DNA from: Staphylococcus sp. NAM3COL9
Lineage (GTDB): Bacteria > Bacillota > Bacilli > Staphylococcales > Staphylococcaceae
Direction of reading: 5' to 3'
DNA length: 64,000 nucleotides
NCBI RefSeq assembly: GCF_001431205.1
Contig: NZ_LGPC01000016.1
Span: 262,141 to 326,140 of the forward strand
The position numbers and the translations under genes were made by a program. The notes below the pieces were generated by a model. It was given only the letters and a program-made list of their open reading frames with translations. It did not search any database and was not told where the DNA came from. Shown piece by piece: positions 28,018-37,158 of this stretch; within the stretch, counting starts at the first letter, position 1, and each line of letters begins with the position of its first letter.

Positions 28018-29190
28018 ATGACAAATATAGCGATAGGTTTAATTCCTTCACCTGACATGCCACATAAACTTATCAATAAGATTTCCGATTATCTAACTGA
28101 TGATATCCAAAACCATGTAGATGATAAAACGCATTGGGAGCTTGAAACACATGTAGCTTCAATGGTTGGAACTGCTGAACATATGGATAAAACACTAGAT
28201 ATCGCATCAAATATAAAAAAGCAAAAGAATTGGGATTACACAATTTGTATAACTGATTTACCAAGTTTATCTAATAATAAAACTGTGATTTGTGATATAA
28301 ACCTAGACGACAAAACAGCATTATTATCTGTTCCAGCATTAGGTGCTGTCAATTTAAAACGCAAGCTACGCCATTTCATAACATTTATTGTTCAATATTT
28401 TTTCACTTCGGGTTCAGATAAAAACCTTTTGAAATCAAAGTATTTTAAATTAACTAAATTCAATGAAGTTATACCAAATGAAGATAACAAACAAGATAAT
28501 AGAAAACGTATCGTTTCTAAATCACCCTTTTTAGGTTGGTTTCATTTAATCTTAGGCATGACTTTTTCTAATGAACCTTGGTCTGCTATTTTAGATTTCA
28601 AAAAGATTATTTCAGTTTCCTTTGCAACCGGAACATATATCGCGATTTTCTCAACACCCTGGGATTTAAGCTTAGACTATGACTATTGGCGCTTTATTCT
28701 ACTCATGTTATTATCTATAACTGGCATGGTAGGATGGTTAATATATTCATATAATTTATGGGAATATCCAAATCCAAAGACACAACAATCATATCGTTTC
28801 ATTTACAATTTGACGACATTGACGACATTATTCGCTATTACAATTTTTAATTTTGCTGCGTTATTTATATTACTCACAATAAGCACATTATTATTTGTAC
28901 CACCAGAAATCTTTTCTAGCTGGACCTCTTTGAATGAAAAACAGCCAACTTTCGTCAACTATATTAACCTTATTTGGTTTATAACTTCATTGGGTATTTT
29001 AGCTGGTGCCATGGGTTCAACGGTTGAAAATGCAGAAAAAATCAAACGTGTAACATATTCATTCAGACAATATTATAGATATAAAGAATTAGAACAAGAC
29101 GACGATAGGACTAATAGTTCTAATCAAGCGTCAGATTACAATAATGGCAAAAAACTGTCACACAGTGAGGAGGATTCTAATGACAAATAG
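28018..29190 (+). CDS. Uncharacterised membrane protein, first of a tandem paralogous pair
   Basis: This 390-residue protein has a soluble alpha/beta N-terminal domain (residues 1 to about 130; IAIGLIPSPDMPHKLINKI, VGTAEH, YTICITDLP). A hydrophilic linker follows, then a C-terminal half with about four membrane helices beginning at FHLILGMTFSNEPW, and a short acidic tail. It aligns throughout with the next gene. Homologues in Bacilli are sometimes labelled methylenetetrahydrofolate dehydrogenase, but I see no motif of that enzyme. AAAGGAGGGG precedes ATG, and it overlaps the next gene by 11 bases. Confidence 0.75.
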   Translation: MTNIAIGLIPSPDMPHKLINKISDYLTDDIQNHVDDKTHWELETHVASMVGTAEHMDKTLDIASNIKKQKNWDYTICITDLPSLSNNKTVICDINLDDKTALLSVPALGAVNLKRKLRHFITFIVQYFFTSGSDKNLLKSKYFKLTKFNEVIPNEDNKQDNRKRIVSKSPFLGWFHLILGMTFSNEPWSAILDFKKIISVSFATGTYIAIFSTPWDLSLDYDYWRFILLMLLSITGMVGWLIYSYNLWEYPNPKTQQSYRFIYNLTTLTTLFAITIFNFAALFILLTISTLLFVPPEIFSSWTSLNEKQPTFVNYINLIWFITSLGILAGAMGSTVENAEKIKRVTYSFRQYYRYKELEQDDDRTNSSNQASDYNNGKKLSHSEEDSNDK

Positions 29191-30400
29191 AACGATTGAA
29201 ATCGGATTAGTAGCGGCACCAGGAATAACAGAAAAAATCGCTCACAATCTTGAAAATAACTTGCCAGACATATTAACAAATTATTTTGATAAAGATACCG
29301 AATGGAAAATTAACACAGTCGTTGATCCCCTTACCGGTTCTGCAGAAACTGCCAAAGAAATATTCGAGAAAATCGCTAACTACCAAAATAATAATAATTG
29401 GCAATACACCATAGGACTTACTGACCTCCCGATTATTAAAGATAATAATGTTATCGCTTTTGATATTAATAAAAGTAATGGTGCTAGTTTAATTTCCATT
29501 CCCTCCTATGGCTGGCGACCAGTTCAAAAACGTATACAAAAATCTATTGTTGGAATTATCGAAACTGTGAGCATGGCGCATTCCCAAGACTTACAAAAAA
29601 ATAATAACAACGATAAACCTAGTCAAGAAAAATTAAAATCACAATTTCCACTTTCAACTTTAAAATCGCGAACAGAATATTTGGAAGACACCAATTCCAA
29701 ACATACACATTATTTTGTTTCATCTAATACAAAAGGTTCTTTTCGTTTAATCAGTGGTATGACATTTGCAAATAACCCATTAAATATGTTGAGTAGCTTA
29801 AGTAATGTCGTAGCAATCGCATTCACTACTGGCGCTTTCGGTATCGTTTTTACTACGATGTGGAATTTAAGTTATGTTTATTCATCTTGGCGCATGTTAC
29901 TTATGATGGTAGTCGCCATTTTGGGTATGATGTTTTGGATTATTGTAGCTCACCATTTATGGGAATCAAAAAAAGAAAGTAGAAATAAAAGAGTTACAAT
30001 GTTATATAATTTGACGACAGTACTAACGTTAACTGTTTCACTTATAATTTATTATATAATATTATTCTTTTTATTCTTAATTGCTACTCTTGTAGTATTA
30101 CCTTCAGGCTATTTAGGCCAAACTTTACAAATGGGTGGTTCCGCAACGTTAATCACTTATATAAATCTGGCTTGGTTTGCTACTTCTATATCAACAGTTG
30201 CCGGTGCAATTGGCGCTGGTTTGAACAATGAAGAACTCATATTAGAAAGTACCTATGGTTTTAGACAAAAAGAACGTTATAAAAAAATGGTAGATCAAGA
30301 AAAACAGCAAGAGCAGAAAAGAACTGAAGCTAAGAAAGATATTGAAGAGAAAAAACAAGAAGAAGAAAAGAAAGCAAAACAAGAAGGCGAAACTAAATAA
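29180..30400 (+). CDS. Uncharacterised membrane protein, second of the tandem paralogous pair
   Basis: This 406-residue paralogue of the preceding protein has the same architecture. The N-terminal alpha/beta domain carries IEIGLVAAPGITEKIAHNL, LTGSAETAKEIF and YTIGLTDLP. The shared hinge is RLISGMTFANNP and about four membrane helices follow. A long Lys/Glu-rich tail of about 35 residues is predicted to be coiled or disordered. The start at 29180 is chosen because GAGGAGG lies seven bases before it. Co-translation and shared architecture suggest the two proteins form a heteromer. Function unknown. Confidence 0.75.
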   Translation: MTNRTIEIGLVAAPGITEKIAHNLENNLPDILTNYFDKDTEWKINTVVDPLTGSAETAKEIFEKIANYQNNNNWQYTIGLTDLPIIKDNNVIAFDINKSNGASLISIPSYGWRPVQKRIQKSIVGIIETVSMAHSQDLQKNNNNDKPSQEKLKSQFPLSTLKSRTEYLEDTNSKHTHYFVSSNTKGSFRLISGMTFANNPLNMLSSLSNVVAIAFTTGAFGIVFTTMWNLSYVYSSWRMLLMMVVAILGMMFWIIVAHHLWESKKESRNKRVTMLYNLTTVLTLTVSLIIYYIILFFLFLIATLVVLPSGYLGQTLQMGGSATLITYINLAWFATSISTVAGAIGAGLNNEELILESTYGFRQKERYKKMVDQEKQQEQKRTEAKKDIEEKKQEEEKKAKQEGETK

Positions 30401-30483
30401 AATCACTAGGGATAGTCTCACCTCAGACAAACGTCAGACTCCCGATCTCACTTAAAAAGCTTGTTTGACGCCTTAAAACAAAT

Positions 30484-30537
30484 AAAAAAAGCAAGCCAAC
30501 CTGTAATTTCATACATCTAAGGTTGGCTTGCTTTTTA
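30484..30537. terminator. Bidirectional terminator between membrane pair and FUSC gene
   Basis: AAAAAGCAAGCCAACCT and its complement at 30519-30536 form a long perfect stem flanked by A and T runs. The right arm overlaps the stop codon of the convergent FUSC gene. Confidence 0.85.
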
Positions 30538-32451
30538 AACTTGTGCTAACTTTACTTTTTGCCTAGCATTCATACAATTATTTTGAATACTCATCAATGA
30601 TGTTTTAATGTGCATATACTGTGGTAGTTCTGGGACTTCTTGAACTTTAATATGCGAACCTCTTTCAAAATGTTTAGCTATATTTTCAAAAATAAGTAAG
30701 TATTCGCCCATTGTTTCATCATCTATATGATACCTTGCTTCATTACTCAAAGCCCTCGTAAGCATAAAGCTAATTTCTTCTAGAGCATAAATACTCGGAT
30801 AATAATACTGTATGACCATCTTATTACTAAACAGTTCCCCATTTGCACTGTTATATACTTGCTTCATGTTATTGAGTTTCACACTTAACTGAAGCATTTC
30901 TTGTTTATCTTGTTCTCGTGATGAATATTTACTACTTGCAAACAAGTAATGGAATAATATGGCCTCGTCTCTTGCAACGTCTGCAAGTGTTGCTGGTAGC
31001 ATAGATGAAGCTGTCTTTCTGCCTATTACTAGTAAACAAATAACTGCAATTGCAATACCAACAATTACATCAATCACACGTGGCAATGCAATTAAAATTG
31101 TTAAGTGGTTTGCTGCTATACCATTCAACAAGATCACTTGAATCGTTATAAAAATAACTGCAAATGAATAGTTAGCACCCACAAATACCTCTGTCACACC
31201 TGCTGCTGCAGCTAACAAGAGAATCGCAATTGGCAACGGTGGCGTAGATAATAAAACAAGAGATAATACAAGCACGCCTATAATTGTACCAAGACTCCTA
31301 GACCCAGCACGCTCAAAACTATGTAGCGTTGTTGAACCTAATAGTACTGTATGTGTACTTAAAGGAATCCAATATGCTTTTTCAAAACCAAACATAAGCG
31401 CTATAAAAATTGAAATAGCCATAATAACTGTATAGCGTAATGTATTTCTAAAAACAAATGAATCCAGCGTTAAATTCCTTAACATGCGGTGTCCGTATAT
31501 AGGAACACGAATATCAATTTCATGTTCCACTCGTTCGTTACCTGCATTCATAATTGCATCTACTTTGAATATATTATCAATTAGATTTTGATATTGGTCG
31601 TCAATTTCCACTATTTTTGTCCATTGTTTTTTAAAATTACCTTCTGAGTATACAAGTTTAATTACAAAATCTGCCATTTCTTTGATTTCTTTAGGTAATG
31701 GACGTGTATTTTTTTCATTCAGCTCTAATAATTCTGAATGAATACCTTGTGCCGTATTATGAAGTAACAGCAAACGTTGAAATTCGGGTGACTCTTTAGA
31801 TTTGGCAGTACTGGAAGTAATCAGCTGAGTGTCTGAATTTCTAAAAGCAGTCACTGCGAATTGTGAAGCTTTAGCGAATGCTTTCGAGTCATCAAAATTA
31901 TAGATAAGTTGTTTAATGATATTATAATCATTTTTGATAGCTTTTGACTCTGCAGATTCTTTAGAGGTTATTATAATAATAGTAACAATTAATGTTGCTA
32001 ATAAACCACCAACAAACATAGCTCCCCCTCTATATAAAGCTTCTTCTGGCGCTACAGGCAAGTTGATTGGTAAACTGAATGCGACAATAAAGAATGTTGA
32101 TGAAGGCCCTGGGATGTTTAATGAACTGAATATATAATACGGGACCACTGCAACAATAAGTAGTAATACGCCAAAAATAAGTGGTTGATTTACCGTGAGC
32201 GTACCTAATATCATTGCTATGGATAATCCTATTGATGAGAAAAATACTATACGAAGTTTTGATTTAGATGATCCACCAAATACATATATGTGTGCTAAAG
32301 TACCAGTAGATATTAATAATCCTGTAGCAAGATGACCCATTAAATAACCAATAATGAGTGGGATAAACATTAATATAGCTTGTCTTAATCCTTTAGCAAC
32401 ATCGATTTTCATGGAATTAAATCGAACAAGTGACTTTAAATATTTAATCAA
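30535..32451 (-). CDS. FUSC-family (aromatic acid exporter-like) membrane protein
   Basis: This 638-residue protein has two hydrophobic blocks of about five to six helices each (residues about 25-165 and 345-470), separated and followed by cytoplasmic helical domains. This is the YccS/FUSC layout. The second block contains the family-like WIPLSTHTVLLGSTTLHSFERAGSRSLGT. FUSC proteins are linked to efflux of aromatic acids or fusaric acid. The TTG start is 13 bases after AAAGGAG, so the exact start is uncertain; ATG at codon 14 lacks a ribosome site. Confidence 0.75.
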   Translation of the reverse strand: MIKYLKSLVRFNSMKIDVAKGLRQAILMFIPLIIGYLMGHLATGLLISTGTLAHIYVFGGSSKSKLRIVFFSSIGLSIAMILGTLTVNQPLIFGVLLLIVAVVPYYIFSSLNIPGPSSTFFIVAFSLPINLPVAPEEALYRGGAMFVGGLLATLIVTIIIITSKESAESKAIKNDYNIIKQLIYNFDDSKAFAKASQFAVTAFRNSDTQLITSSTAKSKESPEFQRLLLLHNTAQGIHSELLELNEKNTRPLPKEIKEMADFVIKLVYSEGNFKKQWTKIVEIDDQYQNLIDNIFKVDAIMNAGNERVEHEIDIRVPIYGHRMLRNLTLDSFVFRNTLRYTVIMAISIFIALMFGFEKAYWIPLSTHTVLLGSTTLHSFERAGSRSLGTIIGVLVLSLVLLSTPPLPIAILLLAAAAGVTEVFVGANYSFAVIFITIQVILLNGIAANHLTILIALPRVIDVIVGIAIAVICLLVIGRKTASSMLPATLADVARDEAILFHYLFASSKYSSREQDKQEMLQLSVKLNNMKQVYNSANGELFSNKMVIQYYYPSIYALEEISFMLTRALSNEARYHIDDETMGEYLLIFENIAKHFERGSHIKVQEVPELPQYMHIKTSLMSIQNNCMNARQKVKLAQV

Positions 32452-32540
32452 TGTTGGTATTCATCTCCTTTAATATTTTATTTTTTTATTTTAATAAGTG
32501 TGGCCTTTACAAATTAAGTATTCAAAAAGCACATATAAAA

Positions 32541-32564
32541 ATACGTTATTAAATAATAACGTAT
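32541..32564. promoter_or_regulatory. Inverted repeat upstream of the FUSC gene
   Basis: ATACGTTATT and AATAACGTAT are separated by four bases, about 90 bases before the FUSC start. No T run follows, so an operator is more likely than a terminator. Confidence 0.4.
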
Positions 32565-32740
32565 TAGGTCGTAAACACATGCAGCCTATTAATCTCAGCT
32601 TACTAACAATTCAATATTTAATTCAATATTTTTTATCGTAAAAATTACATATGTTCAACTTAAAACATCACTTTACCATTTTAACACTTTTCTAAAAATA
32701 TTTTGGCGTATTTGATTAAACAATATCAAAGTCAATTTAT

Positions 32741-32780
32741 TATAAACCCTTTCATTGTTTGTATGATGAAAGGGTTTATA
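32741..32780. terminator. Terminator downstream of budA
   Basis: TATAAACCCTTTCAT and ATGAAAGGGTTTATA form a 15-base perfect stem with a 10-base loop, just after the budA stop on the minus strand. Confidence 0.75.
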
Positions 32781-32792
32781 ACCTCCAGTACT

Positions 32793-33491
32793 TTATTCTG
32801 CTTCTTTAATGTCTTCATGAACGCTTGAATAATCGATATCTGTTTCTAAAAATTCATCATTATTCACAGGAAAGTGTTGTTCTAGTGTTGCTATATTGCT
32901 AAGTTCTACTGAACCACTATTAAGTTCAAAGTCTAAGACATGACCACCAAACGTTTTATTACTATCAACAAAATGTAAATGAAATCCTCCTGCAGCTACG
33001 CCATGAAATAATTGTGGAGAGTAAAATCCTACAATCGTACCATGCAATTGTTCTTGCGTATATTCAGGTTGTCTTTTAGCTGATTCTATTAATTTTGTAT
33101 AAGGTCTTTCTTGTTTCGGCATCATTCTGACATGGACCATTTCAAATTTGCCGGTAATTTTAACAGCTATAAATATATTATTACTTGCCGCTTGGTGTTG
33201 AACTTCATTCAACACCGCTTCAGAGTCAGTGATATATCGAACATCAAATTGTTTATCCACTTTGAATGGTGTAACAGTAGAGAATGGTGTCATTTCGTGA
33301 CCATCTAATTGTTTAAACTCACCATATTCATTGGCATGATATGCGATACCGTCTAATATAATAACTTCACCATCAGAACCAGTTAGTGTTCCTATACCTA
33401 AATCACCATGTTCTAAAATCTCGTCAATCGTAGCAGTACCTTCTAACAAGCCTGCCATCAGCGTACCTAGGGTTCCGTGTTGGTACAACAT
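32793..33491 (-). CDS. budA: Alpha-acetolactate decarboxylase
   Basis: This 232-residue cytosolic zinc enzyme converts acetolactate to acetoin, a pH-neutral overflow product. The metal-binding and core segment is GFHLHFVDSNKTFGGHVLDFE, and GDLGIGTLTGSDGE and LDGIAYH are conserved near the N-terminus. The acetolactate synthase gene (alsS/budB) is not next to it. An inverted repeat lies upstream of its likely promoter. AGGAGAG lies before ATG. Confidence 0.93.
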   Translation of the reverse strand: MLYQHGTLGTLMAGLLEGTATIDEILEHGDLGIGTLTGSDGEVIILDGIAYHANEYGEFKQLDGHEMTPFSTVTPFKVDKQFDVRYITDSEAVLNEVQHQAASNNIFIAVKITGKFEMVHVRMMPKQERPYTKLIESAKRQPEYTQEQLHGTIVGFYSPQLFHGVAAGGFHLHFVDSNKTFGGHVLDFELNSGSVELSNIATLEQHFPVNNDEFLETDIDYSSVHEDIKEAE

Positions 33492-33594
33492 TATTGCTTC
33501 TCTCCTTACAAAAATATATATTATGCACTTTTAAAAATAGGGGTAATTTTATTATAGTTGCTTTCAATATAAAATTATACACCATTATACGATG

Positions 33595-33616
33595 TGAAAA
33601 CAGCGCACTGTTTTCA
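33595..33616. promoter_or_regulatory. Inverted repeat upstream of budA
   Basis: TGAAAACAG and CTGTTTTCA are perfect 9-base arms around CGCA, about 105-125 bases before the budA start codon. A TATAAT reading towards budA lies at about 33552-33557, which would put the repeat near -50, a position typical of an activator. Confidence 0.4.
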
Positions 33617-33636
33617 TTAATCTCATAAAAAATAAT

Positions 33637-33675
33637 AAAAATCTAAACTCACCAAATTATGTGAGTTTAGATTTT
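33637..33675. terminator. Terminator between the monooxygenase-like gene and budA
   Basis: AAAATCTAAACTCAC and GTGAGTTTAGATTTT form a 15-base perfect stem with T/A flanks. It ends the minus-strand monooxygenase-like gene. Confidence 0.8.
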
Positions 33676-33692
33676 TATTTTGAAATGGTGCT

Positions 33693-33977
33693 TTATTTAG
33701 TTTGTAAAACATTAATATCTGGTTTTGTAATCAAGTATTGCGTAACTTCTTTGAAAAAATTTTTAAAATGTTCTGTATTATTGTGTACTTCTACAGCTTC
33801 TTCATTCTCATATTGTTCTATAAAGGCAAATGTATTAGGCTCATCTGTGCGTTCAAAATGCTCATAATACAATGAACCCTCTTCTTTATTAGCTCCTAAT
33901 ACAAGCGGTTCTACTAGTGCTAAATACTGCTCACGCTTCGATGGATCAACTTTCATAATTGCATTTATGGTAACCAT
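33693..33977 (-). CDS. Antibiotic biosynthesis monooxygenase (ABM) domain protein
   Basis: This 94-residue single-domain ferredoxin-like fold protein belongs to the ABM/YgiN type (MVTINAIMKVDPSKREQYLA, then EEGSLYYEHFERTDEPNTFA). Such small proteins are quinol monooxygenases or cofactor-free oxygenases, and some relatives degrade heme. The heme-degrading IsdG-type signature (N-x-F-x-V with a central Trp) is not seen, so quinone or other small-molecule chemistry is more likely. AGGAGGAG precedes ATG. Confidence 0.8.
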   Translation of the reverse strand: MVTINAIMKVDPSKREQYLALVEPLVLGANKEEGSLYYEHFERTDEPNTFAFIEQYENEEAVEVHNNTEHFKNFFKEVTQYLITKPDINVLQTK

Positions 33978-34240
33978 ATTTTCTCCTCCTGGGTAGTCAT
34001 TGTCTTTATTAATTTCCTAAAACTAAATATCCTAAACATTATACTTTTCTTTTTCAACTATGTCGATTATCACGCTTGCTAATAACGGACTTAGTAGTTC
34101 GTCGATATCCTCCATGAGTTCATCCAAAAGTCCTATACCTTTTTTATGTACATTTATCACAATTAGCTTATAATAAAAAAGTATTATTATCCGTTTATAG
34201 TTATAGCAAGTCTACTTATAAAGGAGCTAGATTTTCAATT

Positions 34241-34849
34241 ATGGAACAAATACTTACAAATTTCATTAGTACTTGGGGATACACCGCCATTGCAATTTTA
34301 ATATTATTAGAAAACGTACTTCCTTTTATACCATCAGAAATCATTTTAACGTTCGCAGGTTTAATGTCTGTTAAATCTGAATTATCACTGCCTCTATTAT
34401 TTACGATTTCTACTATAGCATCACTCATTGGTTTACTCATACTTTATTACATAAGTAGACTTGTGTCGGAAACACGACTATACAAATTCGTAGACAAATA
34501 TGGTAAGTGGATTAAACTTAAAGGAAAAGATATCGAACGCGCGAATGATTGGTTTAAAAAATATGGTGCGATTGCCGTATTTGTGTGTCGATTTATACCT
34601 GTATTGCGTGTACTTATCACAATCCCTGCTGGCATCAATCGAATGAATGTTGCATCATTTACGATTCTTTCTTTAATCGGTACGACAATTTGGAACTTTG
34701 CCTTAATATACTTAGGTAAAGCTTTAAGTGGCAGTTGGGACACTCTAATGAGTGGTTTACATACTTACTCGTATGTGATGTACGTTATCATCTTCATCGC
34801 AGCTATTTACATTTTATATAGATTATTCCAAAAAAATAGTGTTCATTAG
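34241..34849 (+). CDS. DedA-family membrane protein (VTT domain)
   Basis: This 202-residue protein has four to five membrane segments and the DedA signature. It shows an E-N-V-L-P-F-I-P-S-E-I-I re-entrant loop near residue 25, and VFVCRFIPVLRVLITIPAGI with the conserved Arg and Pro, followed by GTTIWN. DedA proteins recycle undecaprenyl phosphate or phospholipids across the membrane. The ribosome site AAGGAG is unusually far (14 bases) from ATG, but no other in-frame start exists. Monocistronic, with a terminator downstream. Confidence 0.85.
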   Translation: MEQILTNFISTWGYTAIAILILLENVLPFIPSEIILTFAGLMSVKSELSLPLLFTISTIASLIGLLILYYISRLVSETRLYKFVDKYGKWIKLKGKDIERANDWFKKYGAIAVFVCRFIPVLRVLITIPAGINRMNVASFTILSLIGTTIWNFALIYLGKALSGSWDTLMSGLHTYSYVMYVIIFIAAIYILYRLFQKNSVH

Positions 34850-34934
34850 CATAGCTAAATATCATTTTCATAAAAAGATAAGATACTTATTTTTTAAAAT
34901 TTAATTCATCCTATTTTAAAACCAAATGAATCAA

Positions 34935-34975
34935 CAAAAAAAGACTAACTCCCCCTTTGAAGTTAGTCTTTTATA
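34935..34975 (+). terminator. Terminator after the DedA gene
   Basis: AAAAAGACTAACT and AGTTAGTCTTTT form a 12-base stem with a T run; also usable by the convergent putP transcript. Confidence 0.8.
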
Positions 34976-35090
34976 ATTTATAATTTCTCCCGCTTTAAAC
35001 TAAATGAATGATTTCATAATCACTATAAAAGCATTAGTTTATTTGTTTAATTTTACTGTCATAATTTAAACCCCTTATTTAAATTATGTC

Positions 35091-36641
35091 TTATTTTTTC
35101 TTTTTAGCATCGTTAACAGTTTGACGTACATCTGCTAAATCAGCTTCAATATCAATGTCAGGTTTTTTAGTGAATTTACTTACTACAACCGTTACAATTA
35201 AACTTGTTAAGAAACCTGGAACGATTTCATATAAATTAAAGAAATCATTAATTTCACCAAGTGGTTTAACAAACGCAATCCATATAACTACTACAATTGC
35301 CCCTGATAACATACCACTTACTGCACCAGTACGACTTAAGCCTTTCCAATATAATGACAATAGTACAAGTGGTCCAAATGCTGCACCAAAACCTGCCCAT
35401 GCATTACCTACAAGACCTAAAATTGTGTCATTTGGTGTCCAAGCAATCCAAAGTGATATAAGTGCTACAACGATTACTGATAAACGTCCCACCATAACAA
35501 ATTCTTTTTGATGTTCCTTAGCTGCTTTCTCACCACGGAATAATTTATAAAAATCTTCTGTTAACGAACTAGATGTCACTAACAACTGTGAAGATATTGT
35601 ACTCATAATTGCGGCTAAAATAGCAGCGAGTAAGAACCCGCCAACAAGCGGATGGAATAAAATTTGTCCCATTAAAATGAATAGTGTTTCAGGATCTTGT
35701 ATTTCAGTACCACTTTGATTGATAAATGTGATACCTGTAAGGCCGACGCCTACAGCACCTAATAAGCTGATTGCCATCCAACCGATGCCAAAACGTCTTG
35801 CAGTTGGTAATTGTTTGATTGATTTGATAGACATAAAACGTACAATAATGTGAGGCTGACCGAAATAACCTAAGCCCCAAGCAAAGAATGAAATAATACC
35901 TACTGCTGTTGTTCCTTTAAATAAATCCAAGTTCGTAGGTTTTAATGTTGCTGCTTGTGATATTGTATCAAGTCCACTTAATTGCATCATAGCTACAATT
36001 GGTACCATTACCATAGCGATAATCATAACGACCCCTTGGAAAAAGTCTGTTAATGATACGGCTAAATAACCACCGAAGAATGTATATGCAATAACAATAA
36101 CTGCTACTATTAGCATACCTAAGTGATAGTTCATACCAAATGCACTTTCAAATAATACCCCACCTGAAACCATTCCAGAATGAGTATAAAGCGTAAAGAA
36201 TACGACAATAATTGCCCCAGCAATTATTTTAATAGAGTTAGATTTATCATCTAATCTATTTTTAAAGAAATCTGGTAGCGTAATCGCATCCCCAGCTTTC
36301 TCTGTATATACACGGAGACGTGGTGCTACAACAATATAGTTTATGTATGCGCCTATAGTTAGACCAATCGCTAACCACGCTGCTGATAGCCCAGTAGTAT
36401 AAACTTCCCCAGGTAGTCCCATAATCATCCAACCACTCATGTCGGATGCACCTGCGGATAATGCTGTTACATATGGACCAATGTTTCTGCCGCCCAACAT
36501 ATATTCACTAACATTGCCTGTCGATTGTTTAAATCCATAGTAACCTATGCCTAATAAAACAATGAAATAAGCAATCAGCATAATATACGTTTGCCAGTTC
36601 GGGTCTACTTGACTCTGTAATGATGCTCCCAATGTAAACAT
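35091..36641 (-). CDS. putP: Sodium/proline symporter
   Basis: This 516-residue SSS-family carrier has 13 predicted helices. Sodium/proline-binding signatures are visible as [52 protein letters not shown], and the helix-9 region [20 protein letters not shown]. It imports L-proline for nutrition and osmoprotection. Monocistronic. A GGGAG site lies before ATG. The second SSS protein in this window, nanT, is a different subfamily. Confidence 0.93.
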   Translation of the reverse strand: MFTLGASLQSQVDPNWQTYIMLIAYFIVLLGIGYYGFKQSTGNVSEYMLGGRNIGPYVTALSAGASDMSGWMIMGLPGEVYTTGLSAAWLAIGLTIGAYINYIVVAPRLRVYTEKAGDAITLPDFFKNRLDDKSNSIKIIAGAIIVVFFTLYTHSGMVSGGVLFESAFGMNYHLGMLIVAVIVIAYTFFGGYLAVSLTDFFQGVVMIIAMVMVPIVAMMQLSGLDTISQAATLKPTNLDLFKGTTAVGIISFFAWGLGYFGQPHIIVRFMSIKSIKQLPTARRFGIGWMAISLLGAVGVGLTGITFINQSGTEIQDPETLFILMGQILFHPLVGGFLLAAILAAIMSTISSQLLVTSSSLTEDFYKLFRGEKAAKEHQKEFVMVGRLSVIVVALISLWIAWTPNDTILGLVGNAWAGFGAAFGPLVLLSLYWKGLSRTGAVSGMLSGAIVVVIWIAFVKPLGEINDFFNLYEIVPGFLTSLIVTVVVSKFTKKPDIDIEADLADVRQTVNDAKKKK

Positions 36642-37090
36642 TGAACAAACTCCCTTTTGTTATATGATTTTGTCACATGCATTCATTATACAAAAATTAG
36701 AGGGATTTTAAACCACTTATTAGAAACTTTTTTTGCTGTTTTTTTATTAAAAGGGCTTTATGACACTTTGAATGCTGGTATATAAGCATTTTAAACGATT
36801 TAAATTTAAAGTGTACTTTTTCTCTTTTAGTGATTTTAATCTTCTTTTACAATTCACAAAAATGTATGTTTTCCACAACTTTTATATAAATATCATTTTT
36901 ACTATATTTGAGTAACATGTTTTTTTACATTATTCCTCTTGATAACCGCCCTTTTCTATTAATAAAATCATGTATATATTTGCTATCATTTATACTTTAT
37001 TAAGCCGTTCTTTAGAATTTATGTACAGTTAATAATATAATAAGAAATGGACATAATAATTCAAATTAATGCTACAATAAAAACTATATA
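36642..37090. other. Intergenic region between divergent putP and fbp
   Basis: It is about 450 bases and very AT-rich. It must hold the putP promoter and upstream control sites of fbp. Apart from the cre-like/promoter element next to fbp I see no clear operator, small RNA or coding frame. Confidence 0.4.
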
Positions 37091-37116
37091 ATGAAAGCGT
37101 TTTACATAATTATAAT
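37091..37116 (+). promoter_or_regulatory. fbp promoter region with cre-like site
   Basis: ATGAAAGCGTTTTACA (37091-37106) resembles a CcpA cre with one extra base before CA. It is followed by a perfect TATAAT (37111-37116) 42 bases before the fbp start. The placement fits glucose repression of a gluconeogenic gene. Confidence 0.5.
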
Positions 37117-37158
37117 ACAAAACATTACGAAAATCATACAACTGGAGTGACATAAATC

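Noticed and set aside
36642..37158. Possible small RNA or short gene between putP and fbp
   Set aside because: Only AT-rich sequence and promoter-like elements are visible; no stable hairpin or coding frame.
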